Source of the DNA: Thalassotalea mangrovi
GTDB lineage: Bacteria; Pseudomonadota; Gammaproteobacteria; Enterobacterales; Alteromonadaceae
Reading direction: 5' to 3'
Assembly (NCBI RefSeq): GCF_005116735.1
Contig: NZ_SWDB01000004.1
Location: 62,001 to 126,000, forward strand
DNA: 64,000 nt
Shown: one piece after another, positions 47,984 to 55,249 of the stretch
Layout: every line of letters begins with the position of its first letter
Position numbering within the stretch: position 1 is the stretch's first letter
Program-made: the position numbers and the translations under genes
Notes under the pieces: generated by a model
Database searches by the model: none
Seen by the model: only the letters and a program-made list of their open reading frames with translations
Told to the model about the DNA's origin: nothing

Positions 47984-48045
47984 ATACCAATCACATTAAA
48001 TTATTGCTAACTCTGAGTTGTGCACAAACTTAGTGTGATTGGTAT
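47984..48045. mobile_element. 62-bp MITE-like element (internally deleted form)
   Basis: Terminal inverted repeats ATACCAATCACATTAA (47984-47999) and TTAGTGTGATTGGTAT (48030-48045). The internal sequence ATTATTGCT + AACTCTGAGTTGTGCACAAACT equals the two ends of the 265-bp element at 54115-54379 with the middle removed. It ends 18 bp before the start of the esterase gene, so it forms that gene's upstream region. Confidence 0.85.
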
Positions 48046-48063
48046 AATCGCAGGAAGCCGTTT

Positions 48064-48729
48064 ATGAGCGATTTAGTATTACAAACCATCAAGGTCGAAC
48101 CCAAACAGCAAGCTACGGCCTGTGTTATTTGGTTACATGGTCTTGGTGCCGATGGTCATGACTTTGAACCAATCGTGCCTGAGTTGCACTTACCCGAAAC
48201 TCTGCCAATTCGTTTCATCTTTCCCCATTCTCCGCAGATGCCGGTGACCATTAATGGTGGCATGGTGATGCCTGCCTGGTATGACATATTAGATATGAGT
48301 GTTGAACGTAAAGTCGATGTTATGCAATTAACCCAGTCGGCGATGGCGGTTCAGGCATTGATTGACGAGCAGGTTGCTTCTGGTATTGCCGCTGAAAGAA
48401 TCATATTGGCTGGTTTTTCCCAGGGTGGCGCCGTTGCTTATCAGGCGGCGTTGACGTATCCCAAAACGTTGGGCGGTTTGTTAACAATGTCGACCTATTT
48501 CGCTACCAAGGATTCCATCCAATTAAATGATGCCAATCGCAATATCGATATTTGCATCATGCACGGCAGCCAGGATCCAGTGGTCAATCCAATGCTCGGC
48601 ACCCAGGCTAAATCTGTGTTAGAAACCTTAGGTTTTAATCCGGAATATTATACTTACCCAATGCCGCATTCTGTTTGTGCACCGCAAGTTCGAGATATTT
48701 CCAACTGGCTGCAACAGCGCTTAGGATAA
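48064..48729 (+). CDS. Carboxylesterase/phospholipase-type alpha/beta hydrolase
   Basis: 221 residues, a serine hydrolase of the PF02230 carboxylesterase family (like Pseudomonas carboxylesterase II or acyl-protein thioesterase). Visible are the oxyanion loop VIWLHGLGADGHDFEPIVPEL (about 20-40), the family stretch PVTINGGMVMPAWYDI, nucleophile elbow GFSQGG (about 118-123), acid in HGSQDPVVNP (about 170) and His in YPMPHSVCA (about 201). No signal peptide. AGGAAG precedes the ATG. Physiological substrate unknown. Confidence 0.9.
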   Translation: MSDLVLQTIKVEPKQQATACVIWLHGLGADGHDFEPIVPELHLPETLPIRFIFPHSPQMPVTINGGMVMPAWYDILDMSVERKVDVMQLTQSAMAVQALIDEQVASGIAAERIILAGFSQGGAVAYQAALTYPKTLGGLLTMSTYFATKDSIQLNDANRNIDICIMHGSQDPVVNPMLGTQAKSVLETLGFNPEYYTYPMPHSVCAPQVRDISNWLQQRLG

Positions 48730-48790
48730 GGTCCAGTAAATATTTCGAGTTCAGTACTCAGAAATCAGAATGAAGAACGAGCAACGATTT

Positions 48791-48827
48791 GTCAGCAGCG
48801 CGAATGTGTGAATTCGCGCTGTCAGCA
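48791..48827. repeat. Palindrome flanked by GTCAGCA direct repeats
   Basis: A 9-bp perfect stem AGCGCGAAT / ATTCGCGCT (48797-48820) is enclosed by GTCAGCA copies at 48791-48797 and 48821-48827. No T-tract follows. The layout (fixed short repeat, palindrome, fixed short repeat) resembles the larger mosaic arrays. It lies between the esterase and the small DUF2960-like gene. Confidence 0.7.
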
Positions 48828-48906
48828 GATGCAGCCTTGCTTGCAACTGTCACCTTTTGGGTTTTCATCGATATAGTGAGAATCCGCTGATGATTAAGGA
48901 GTTCCG

Positions 48907-49167
48907 ATGCCCAGAAAACTAACCTATATCTATAAAGGCGTTCGCAAAGAACTACCGTTTTCCTATTCTCGTCATAATGATATCTATGAGGCCGCCGCCG
49001 CCGCGGAAGGTATTGATATCAGCAATTTCCTCGCCATGGAAGAACAGGTACGCATGACCTCAAAAGGCAAGCATGCGGTTAAGGATTTTCGCCAGAAAGA
49101 ATTTGCCAGAATGGGCTTTAGCGAGATAAAAATGGTGTCTGAGGAAGATGAATCCCCCCGCACCTAA
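48907..49167 (+). CDS. Small conserved protein, DUF2960-like
   Basis: 86 residues, starting MPRKLTYIYKGVRKELPFSY, with EAAAAAEGIDISNFLAMEEQV and DFRQKEFARMGFSEI. This agrees with my recollection of DUF2960 proteins in Vibrio and Shewanella, but I cannot verify it here. It is charged, cytosolic and without known motifs. A good ribosome site, TAAGGAG, lies 7 bases before the ATG, which supports it as a real gene despite its size. Confidence 0.7.
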   Translation: MPRKLTYIYKGVRKELPFSYSRHNDIYEAAAAAEGIDISNFLAMEEQVRMTSKGKHAVKDFRQKEFARMGFSEIKMVSEEDESPRT

Positions 49168-49181
49168 AATCAAGGCTGTAA

Positions 49182-49265
49182 GGCTATAAAGCTATAAAGC
49201 TATAAAGCTATAAAGCTATAAAGCCATAAGGCCTTAAAGCTCTACAGCCTTAAAGCCTTACAGCT
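49182..49265. repeat. AGCTATAA tandem array
   Basis: Six 8-bp units from 49182 to 49229 (GGCTATAA, four AGCTATAA, AGCCATAA), followed by diverged words GCCTTAAAGC, CTACAGCC, TTAAAGCC, TTACAGCTT up to 49265. It occupies the whole gap between the convergent DUF2960-like and S9 peptidase genes and belongs to the same word family as 26550-26890. Confidence 0.92.
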
Positions 49266-49275
49266 TCATGGTGTT

Positions 49276-52155
49276 TTACTGCTCGCTGTAAGCTTCGCCT
49301 TTTGTCATCCACTTAGGAGCCGGCGCGCCTTTAAGGTAATGATCGAAGTACTGTTTCATTTTGATGGTATAATCGACTTTATTCGGGTACTTCTTCAGAT
49401 GATGTGGTTCCCCTTCATACTGTAAGAAAATAACCTCTTTACCCAAACGGCGCATCGCCAGGTACATCTCAACACCTTGCTGCCAGGGCACGGCATCATC
49501 AATATCACCAAATTGCATCAATAATGGCGTGTTGATGCGTTCAGCGAAAAATACCGGTGAGTTTTCAATGTATAGATCGCGACGCTCAAACAGGCTGGCA
49601 CCAATGCGACTTTGCCCCTTTTCATACTGGAATTGACGAGCAAGGCCGGTGCCTAAGCGAATACCTGAATACGCACTGGTCATGTTAGATACCGGGGCGC
49701 CAGATACGGCGGCAGCAAACATGTCAGTTTCAGTAATTGAAAACAGGGTTTGATAACCACTCCAGCTATGGCCATGCAAACCAATCGCATCCTTGTCGGC
49801 AACTCCCATATCAATCAGCTTTTGAATACCGGGCAAGATAGACTTATTGGTCGAATGGCCGACGCTGCCAATTTCAAAATGGACATCCGGCAGGAAGATG
49901 GCATAGCCATTGGATGAATAGAATGGAAAATTAGGTCGGTGATTGACCTTCATATCATTAAATTCATACATGCGTTGTGAGAATAAACGATAATAGTAAA
50001 CCAGCACGGGGTACGTCTGACCTTCAACATAGTTTGCAGGCTTAATTAACACGCCCTGGTGCGGTTCGCCCATCGTTGACGTCCATTCTACAAGCTCAGC
50101 ATCACCCCACAAAAACTCATCTTTCTGTGGATTTACGTCGGTGAGTTTGCGGGCATTAGAAAAGTCATGCTTGCTTACCCAAAGATCCGGAAATTCATTA
50201 AAATCTTCACGGGTATATAAAATGGCATCGGCATCTTTGGCCGTTGCCAGGTACTCGAATTTCTTATCTTCTTCTACCAGCTTGGTTAGCGTATTTGACT
50301 CCAGCGCCAACTGATAAAAACCAAAGTTTTTCTTTGCATCGTTGTAGCTGGTTAGCAATAGTGTTTGTTCCTCACCGAAAAAGTCATGCTCTTCGTCTTC
50401 AATATTGATACGAAACTGGCGCTGTTCGATACGGCCTATGTCACAGGTTAAACAGTTTTTATCATCGCCATCGGCTGAGAAAAACCAGATATCAAATTTG
50501 TCATATGCGAAAAAGCCTTGGTCATCTTCCACCCAACCGGCAATACCATATCCTGGAACCTTTGAAGGGTAATCGTGATCTTCATCGGCGAAACTCACTG
50601 CCATGCCTTCACTAACATTGTGATGACGATCTTTGCGGCTATCCCAGACCCAGATATGTCCCTGGTCGTAATAAGCCACATAACGACCGGATTCACTGAC
50701 TTTCATATCGTTGTATGAGCTTAACTTTTCTTTGATAAGTTTAGCTTCGCCGTCATCAAGGTCGACTAAATAAAAGTCGCTGAAAAATCCTTCCCAGGTG
50801 CGCAGCTTACGATATTTTAAATCACTGCTGGCAATCATCGCTTGTTCATTTTCCGTTGCACGAAGATACGGAATATCTTTGCCTGCCAACGGTACGACTT
50901 TGTTTTTGCTTACATGGTAAACCGCCTGATAGCTGTGTTTTTTATCTCGGTTATATTGAAACTTTTCATTGGTTTTAATCAACGGGTCTTCACCGTGCCA
51001 AACCTGTAGGCCACGATCGCTGGTCAAACGCTCGATATCGAACAGATCGTCTTCCGACTCAATTTTCGCCATTTCAGGCTTTTCTTCCGGTAATGATTTA
51101 AAACCAAAGAACAGGCGTTCATCGTCCTGACTCCAGACAAGTTTGCTTACAGAAGGAACATAAGGCGAGGTTAAATCAGGAACATTTCTATCAAGCTTAA
51201 CGGTTTTTACTTTGCCTTTTATTGCATCAAGCAGAGCCAGTTGATGCGAGCGACGTTCCTCTTTTTCAGTAAAATCACCTTGCATAAATGCCAGGGTATC
51301 GCCTTCCTCATTCCAGCTTAACTGAGTAAAGCTGGCATTATCTTTGGCAACCAGGGTCTTGGCTTCTGTTGCACCTAGCTCAAGCAATGTTAAGCCATTA
51401 TCGTTTCCATCTTTGCTGGAGAGGCTATAGGCAATGACCGCAAGCTGAGGTGAAAATTTGAATTGATCGACGTGTTCAATGACCTGTTGCTCGCCATTGG
51501 TAAGATTTACCAGGGTTAGCGACTTATTAATCTGCTTCTCATTGAAAAGCTCAGGCGTTTCTTCATCGGCTGGCTTTTCTTCTGCATTTTCAGCAGATTT
51601 TGCCGGCGTTTCTTTATCGTTATCCAGAGCCAGGTAATCCTGTTTACCTTCGCTTTTGTTTGTTCCTGCTTCGGCGTTTTTCTCTTCGTTTTTCTTTACG
51701 GTTTGCGAGAATGCCAGCCATGGACCATTGGCATGCAGCTGAAAATCTTCGACATCGAGAAAGTGATGTTTTTCACCGGTGACCAGGTTAATCACCGTCA
51801 ATTCATTTTTCAGATCTTTACGGGCTTTTTTACTGGCTTTTTCCCACGTCAGTAACGCTGGCTTCTGGCTAATTGCGACAAACTGAGAGTCGTCGCTGAA
51901 ATAGCCGGAAATACCTCGTTCCACCTGGTAACGAGCATCGGAGTCTACCGACTGAACGTAAAATGTCGCATCGCCACGATCGGGTTGCGCACTGTATGCC
52001 AGCCATTTGCCATTATCAGATAAGGATGTGGACTCGATACTACGAAATTTCATGATGTCAGTGACGGTGAGCGGTCGTTGCTCACCCTGGGCCATTGTAG
52101 TGGCGGAAACGCCGACAATGATCAAGGCAGAAAGAAGTTGCGTTATTTTTAACAT
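49276..52155 (-). CDS. S9 family peptidase (prolyl oligopeptidase/acylaminoacyl peptidase-like), exported
   Basis: 959 residues. Signal peptide at 1-22 (LLSALIIVGVSATTMAQG). The N-terminal two-thirds is a beta-propeller-like region (SLSDNGKWLAYSAQP, KFSPQLAVIAYSLS and similar strands) interrupted by an acidic, probably disordered insertion (about 150-205, KNAEAGTNKSEGK). The C-terminal alpha/beta hydrolase domain has catalytic Ser in HGHSWSGYQT (about 797), Asp in GDIDDAVPWQQ (about 887) and His in EGEPHHLKK (about 917). The motif GHSWSG replaces the commoner GxSxGG. It probably degrades peptides in the periplasm. Confidence 0.9.
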   Translation of the reverse strand: MLKITQLLSALIIVGVSATTMAQGEQRPLTVTDIMKFRSIESTSLSDNGKWLAYSAQPDRGDATFYVQSVDSDARYQVERGISGYFSDDSQFVAISQKPALLTWEKASKKARKDLKNELTVINLVTGEKHHFLDVEDFQLHANGPWLAFSQTVKKNEEKNAEAGTNKSEGKQDYLALDNDKETPAKSAENAEEKPADEETPELFNEKQINKSLTLVNLTNGEQQVIEHVDQFKFSPQLAVIAYSLSSKDGNDNGLTLLELGATEAKTLVAKDNASFTQLSWNEEGDTLAFMQGDFTEKEERRSHQLALLDAIKGKVKTVKLDRNVPDLTSPYVPSVSKLVWSQDDERLFFGFKSLPEEKPEMAKIESEDDLFDIERLTSDRGLQVWHGEDPLIKTNEKFQYNRDKKHSYQAVYHVSKNKVVPLAGKDIPYLRATENEQAMIASSDLKYRKLRTWEGFFSDFYLVDLDDGEAKLIKEKLSSYNDMKVSESGRYVAYYDQGHIWVWDSRKDRHHNVSEGMAVSFADEDHDYPSKVPGYGIAGWVEDDQGFFAYDKFDIWFFSADGDDKNCLTCDIGRIEQRQFRINIEDEEHDFFGEEQTLLLTSYNDAKKNFGFYQLALESNTLTKLVEEDKKFEYLATAKDADAILYTREDFNEFPDLWVSKHDFSNARKLTDVNPQKDEFLWGDAELVEWTSTMGEPHQGVLIKPANYVEGQTYPVLVYYYRLFSQRMYEFNDMKVNHRPNFPFYSSNGYAIFLPDVHFEIGSVGHSTNKSILPGIQKLIDMGVADKDAIGLHGHSWSGYQTLFSITETDMFAAAVSGAPVSNMTSAYSGIRLGTGLARQFQYEKGQSRIGASLFERRDLYIENSPVFFAERINTPLLMQFGDIDDAVPWQQGVEMYLAMRRLGKEVIFLQYEGEPHHLKKYPNKVDYTIKMKQYFDHYLKGAPAPKWMTKGEAYSEQ

Positions 52156-52320
52156 AAGCGTGATTTTTAACCCGTTTTTACTTACTTAGCCCTGATTAAA
52201 CTGAGTTAAACGGGCTAAATCAACTTAAAATGCATCAAATGCAGGTTTTCAGCGATAAGACGCTGAAAATTTTGTTAAAGTATGTGTTGGTTTAGCGTTA
52301 GCAGGAAGGGGAGCCAACAC

Positions 52321-52695
52321 GTGTATCATCGTCAGCAATTAGTCGGAGTCTGGCATCGCAGCGAAGATCTGGGTTCGGAGCAATTTAGTGAGTTTGCCGA
52401 ATTGAAGGTCGATGGCACCTTTATTTTCACTTTCTATAGCTATAACCTGGAAGGCAAGCTGTTATCGCAAATAAGTGAAGTCGGTGACTGGGGGTTGGTC
52501 GGAGATATTCACTTTACCATTACCAACGGTGAAATCGAGCACGATAAAGATTATCCAGCCGATCGATGTGATGAGCAAAACTACCATGCCTACCGGGTGC
52601 TGGAGCTATCAGAGTCACAATTTACCTACGAACATATCGTTAGCGGGGAAAAATTTACTTTGAAACGAGTTTCGAAAACTGGCAACCCTTGCTAA
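52321..52695 (+). CDS. Small lipocalin-like protein
   Basis: 124 residues from a GTG start preceded by AAGGGGAG. The first in-frame ATG-type codon, 13 codons earlier, lacks a ribosome site. The pattern LVGVWHRSEDL ... EFAELKVDGTFIFTFYSY ... GDWGLVGDIHFTI is that of short lipocalin-like/heme-fold beta barrels in which a Trp-containing strand opens the barrel. No signal peptide is present. Function unknown. It is followed by the RraB-like and zinc-ribbon genes in a loose plus-strand group. Confidence 0.65.
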   Translation: MYHRQQLVGVWHRSEDLGSEQFSEFAELKVDGTFIFTFYSYNLEGKLLSQISEVGDWGLVGDIHFTITNGEIEHDKDYPADRCDEQNYHAYRVLELSESQFTYEHIVSGEKFTLKRVSKTGNPC

Positions 52696-52763
52696 GCTAG
52701 ATAGAACAGGATAGTCAATATTCTAAGTTGTTATTTCATATAAGATTCATAGCAAGGTGCACC

Positions 52764-53114
52764 GTGACTAGAGATCTTTCCAAGTTTCCAACCGACTCCA
52801 ATGGCAATATGCTTTGGCATATGTTACAAACCGGAGATAACCTGGCAAACCCAAGAGAAATACAGTTTTCAGTGATATTTCCCAGTCAGGAAAAAGCCCT
52901 GAAGTTTGGGCAAATCCTACTCGAAAATAACCAGAAATTATCATTTTGCCCATACCTGGATAACCCGGAACATCCGTGGGAAATTACCGCTTATCCGGAA
53001 ATGCCGGCCAGTTATGATAATATTATTGGTTATCAAATGCTGCTGGAAACCCATGCTCGCAAATTTGATGGTATTTATGATGGCTGGTATTGTCCGCCCC
53101 AAGGCCCAGAGTAG
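52764..53114 (+). CDS. RraB family ribonuclease E inhibitor-like protein
   Basis: 116 residues from GTG 52764, preceded by CAAGGTGCACC; an in-frame start 12 codons upstream is less likely. NGNMLWHMLQTGDNLANPREIQFSVIFPSQEKALKFGQIL and the C-terminal KFDGIYDGWYC match the RraB/DUF695-like fold (E. coli RraB has YDVEYDGWGTYF). RraB proteins bind RNase E and alter mRNA decay; whether this paralogue does is unknown, because the acidic tail of E. coli RraB is missing. It is 5 bp from the next gene. Confidence 0.75.
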   Translation: MTRDLSKFPTDSNGNMLWHMLQTGDNLANPREIQFSVIFPSQEKALKFGQILLENNQKLSFCPYLDNPEHPWEITAYPEMPASYDNIIGYQMLLETHARKFDGIYDGWYCPPQGPE

Positions 53115-53119
53115 TGTGA

Positions 53120-53329
53120 ATGGATCTGCAGCAAATAAAACAATTAAATAAACAAACCGCAAAATCCTATAATGACCAAAAAGCCCTGATAAAACGTGTT
53201 TTGATGGGCAAACCCGCAAAATGCCCTAATTGTCAGCAATCGCTGCAATTTCTGGCTCCGCAAGATGGCTCCGTAGCCAAGATCACCTGCGCTAAAGGTT
53301 GTACCGATATCGAACTGGATTTAAGCTGA
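53120..53329 (+). CDS. Small zinc-ribbon protein
   Basis: 69 residues. A basic N-terminal half (KQLNKQTAKSYNDQKALIKRVLMGK) is followed by two cysteine pairs, CPNC and CAKGC, spaced by about 22 residues, as in a zinc ribbon. Start ATG is 5 bp after the RraB-like gene, so the two are likely coupled. Its function cannot be read; a nucleic-acid or protein adaptor role is a guess. Confidence 0.72.
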   Translation: MDLQQIKQLNKQTAKSYNDQKALIKRVLMGKPAKCPNCQQSLQFLAPQDGSVAKITCAKGCTDIELDLS

Positions 53330-53395
53330 GAACATTGGTTTTCAGGTAGCTATTTATGTCTGAAGTAATCATTGTCCGTTTCCATTGGGGTTTCC

Positions 53396-53454
53396 ATTGG
53401 GGTCAGGTCTTGAATTGTGCATTTTCAATGCAGAATTCAAGACCTGACCCCAAT
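53396..53454. repeat. REP-like long hairpin, copy 1
   Basis: Two perfect 21-bp arms ATTGGGGTCAGGTCTTGAATT and complement (53396-53416, 53434-53454) enclose GTGCATTTTCAATGCAG, which contains a further 5-bp stem. The near-identical hairpin at 58568-58620 shows it is a dispersed element. The type (GGGGTCAGG ... CCTGACCCC) resembles REP sequences linked to Y1 REP-associated transposases; no such transposase is in this window. TTTCCATTGGGG is duplicated immediately to the left (53390-53402). Confidence 0.88.
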
Positions 53455-53465
53455 AGCTGTTGTCG

Positions 53466-54056
53466 ATGAATTATCTGGCCCATCTGTTTTTGGCGCAAAA
53501 CAACAGTGACTCGTTGACGGGCAATCTGATGGGCGATTTTTGCCAGGGACTTGATATCTCTGCGCTACCTGAACCCATTCAGTTGGGGATTGCGAATCAT
53601 CGCAGCATTGACCGCTTTACCGATAACCACCCGAAAGTCCGCAAGTTAAAACAGCAATTACCTGAGGAAATGCGACGCTTTTCAGGCATTATCTCAGACG
53701 TTGTCTTCGATCATTTTCTCGCCCTGCACTGGCAGGATTTCAGTGAACAAAGTTTTAGCCGTTTTCGCTACCGCAGTTATCAGCAACTGCGGCAACGGTT
53801 CGATCTCATGCCACCACGTATGCAGGATATGGTAGAACGCATGGCAGATCAGGACTGGCTATATGGATATCAGCAATTGGCCAATATAGACCGGGCATTA
53901 ACGGGGATTGGTAAGCGTATGCGTTTTAACAATCCGTTGCACCAGGCAATTGACCCTGTCCGTGTTAGCTATGAAAGTTACCGAGCGACATTTGAGGCAT
54001 TTTTTCCTGAATTGATTATTCACGTAAAGCGCGCAAATATCGAAGGTGCCAGGTAA
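53466..54056 (+). CDS. acpH: ACP phosphodiesterase-like protein (AcpH/DUF479)
   Basis: 196 residues from ATG 53466; a TTG two codons earlier is less likely. MNYLAHLFLAQ, LTGNLMGDFCQG and NHRSIDRFTDNHPKV with metal-binding His and Asp residues, then IISDVVFDHFLALHW, correspond to AcpH, which removes the phosphopantetheine arm from acyl carrier protein. The length agrees with E. coli (193). The start codon is only 11 bp after the REP-like hairpin, and no usual Shine-Dalgarno sequence is visible. Confidence 0.88.
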   Translation: MNYLAHLFLAQNNSDSLTGNLMGDFCQGLDISALPEPIQLGIANHRSIDRFTDNHPKVRKLKQQLPEEMRRFSGIISDVVFDHFLALHWQDFSEQSFSRFRYRSYQQLRQRFDLMPPRMQDMVERMADQDWLYGYQQLANIDRALTGIGKRMRFNNPLHQAIDPVRVSYESYRATFEAFFPELIIHVKRANIEGAR

Positions 54057-54114
54057 TCCCGTGCCTGTTTCTGACAATTCTGTCTGCGCAACAGTCCCTG
54101 AAACAGGCCTCCTT

Positions 54115-54379
54115 ATACCAATCACATTAAATTATTGCTCACTCAGTGAGAATTTACAGGCGTTTAGACAAGGCTTTGATTGCAGAGAATGGTCGTTCCA
54201 TTGTCAAAATCAGTAACGCCGGATAAACGCCTTTAAAACTCACCCGTAGGGAGTTTGTCAGAGGTCCATTTAAGGCCCTAGATTTCAATAATATAGAATG
54301 ACTATATCAATGAAATCTATGTTGTAACAGAACCTCTGCCCTAACTCTGAGTTGTGCACAAACTTGATGTGGTTGGTAT
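54115..54379. mobile_element. 265-bp MITE-like element
   Basis: Inverted ends ATACCAATCACATTAA (54115-54130) and TTGATGTGGTTGGTAT (54364-54379, two mismatches). The interior has its own hairpin, AGATTTCAATAATATAG versus CTATATCAATGAAATCT, and CAGAGGT / ACCTCTG. No open frame. The right end supplies part of the stop codon of the minus-strand nitroreductase gene. Copies of its ends form the short element at 47984-48045. I recall similar ends from marine gammaproteobacteria; mobilisation by an absent transposase is inferred. Confidence 0.85.
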
Positions 54380-55053
54380 TATAAAAAGGTGGCGATATCT
54401 TCGAGGCTTTTCTTTACCAGTGCATGTTCCGGAATGGTTGCATCATCAGCCGGGTAGCCGGCAATAATCAGCATATAAGGGCGTTCATTATCGTCACGAT
54501 AGCAGACTTTACTTAAAAACGACATGGGTTTTGGGGTATGAGTCAGGGTCACCAGGCCACTATGATGCAACGCATTAAGTAAAAATCCGGTCGCCAGCCC
54601 TACCGATTCGTGAACATAGTAATTGGTATTTTTCTCGTCAGCGTGAATGCCCCCTTTTTTCTGGCTAAACACGGCGATTAACCAGGGCGCATGTTGCAGA
54701 TAGGGTTTTTGCGCGTCAGTTCCCAGAGGCTTTAACGCATCGAGCCACTCATCTCCAGCCCGACCTTGGTAAAAGCTTTGTTCTAGTGCTTCAGCCTGTT
54801 CGCGTATTTGCTTTTTAACCTCAGCTGATTGAATCGCCACAAAATGCCAGGGCTGGTGGTTTGCGCCGCTCGGGGCTCTTCCAGCCGCTTTAATGCAGTT
54901 CTCGATAATCGCCTTATCGACGGGGCGATCGCTAAATTTTCGAATTGAGTGGCGGCGTTTGATGTCCTCAAAAAACTGCTCTGAGCGCTTGAGCATTTCT
55001 GCTGGTGGATATTCGATATAATCATTTAACGGGACATTGGCATGGTCTTTCAT
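54379..55053 (-). CDS. Nitroreductase family flavoprotein (BluB/iodotyrosine-dehalogenase-like)
   Basis: 224 residues from ATG 55053 (AAGAAGAG upstream); an in-frame ATG 12 codons earlier is possible. FMN-binding residues are visible: RRHSIRKFSDRP (about 33-44), AAGRAPSGANHQPWHFVAI and the C-terminal GYPADDATIPEHAL. The lid region (YNxHESxG as YYVHESVGLATGFLLNALHHSGL) places it with the BluB/iodotyrosine deiodinase-like branch of NfnB. It likely uses NAD(P)H to reduce an unknown substrate. The stop codon is inside the right end of the adjacent MITE. Confidence 0.85.
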   Translation of the reverse strand: MKDHANVPLNDYIEYPPAEMLKRSEQFFEDIKRRHSIRKFSDRPVDKAIIENCIKAAGRAPSGANHQPWHFVAIQSAEVKKQIREQAEALEQSFYQGRAGDEWLDALKPLGTDAQKPYLQHAPWLIAVFSQKKGGIHADEKNTNYYVHESVGLATGFLLNALHHSGLVTLTHTPKPMSFLSKVCYRDDNERPYMLIIAGYPADDATIPEHALVKKSLEDIATFL

Positions 55054-55249
55054 TGCGACTCTTCTTATGCTGGCTAATAGGTTTAACAACGAACTTCAGC
55101 ATACCGACAACTAATTCGAACAACAATACGAATAGTGATAGTTGCCTCGGTTATTGATCATACGCCGGGCCTCAGACCTGTGATAAATATCATTAACGGC
55201 ATTTTCCTGTTAATCTTAACTACTTAAGCATTATAAATAATTGAATGAT

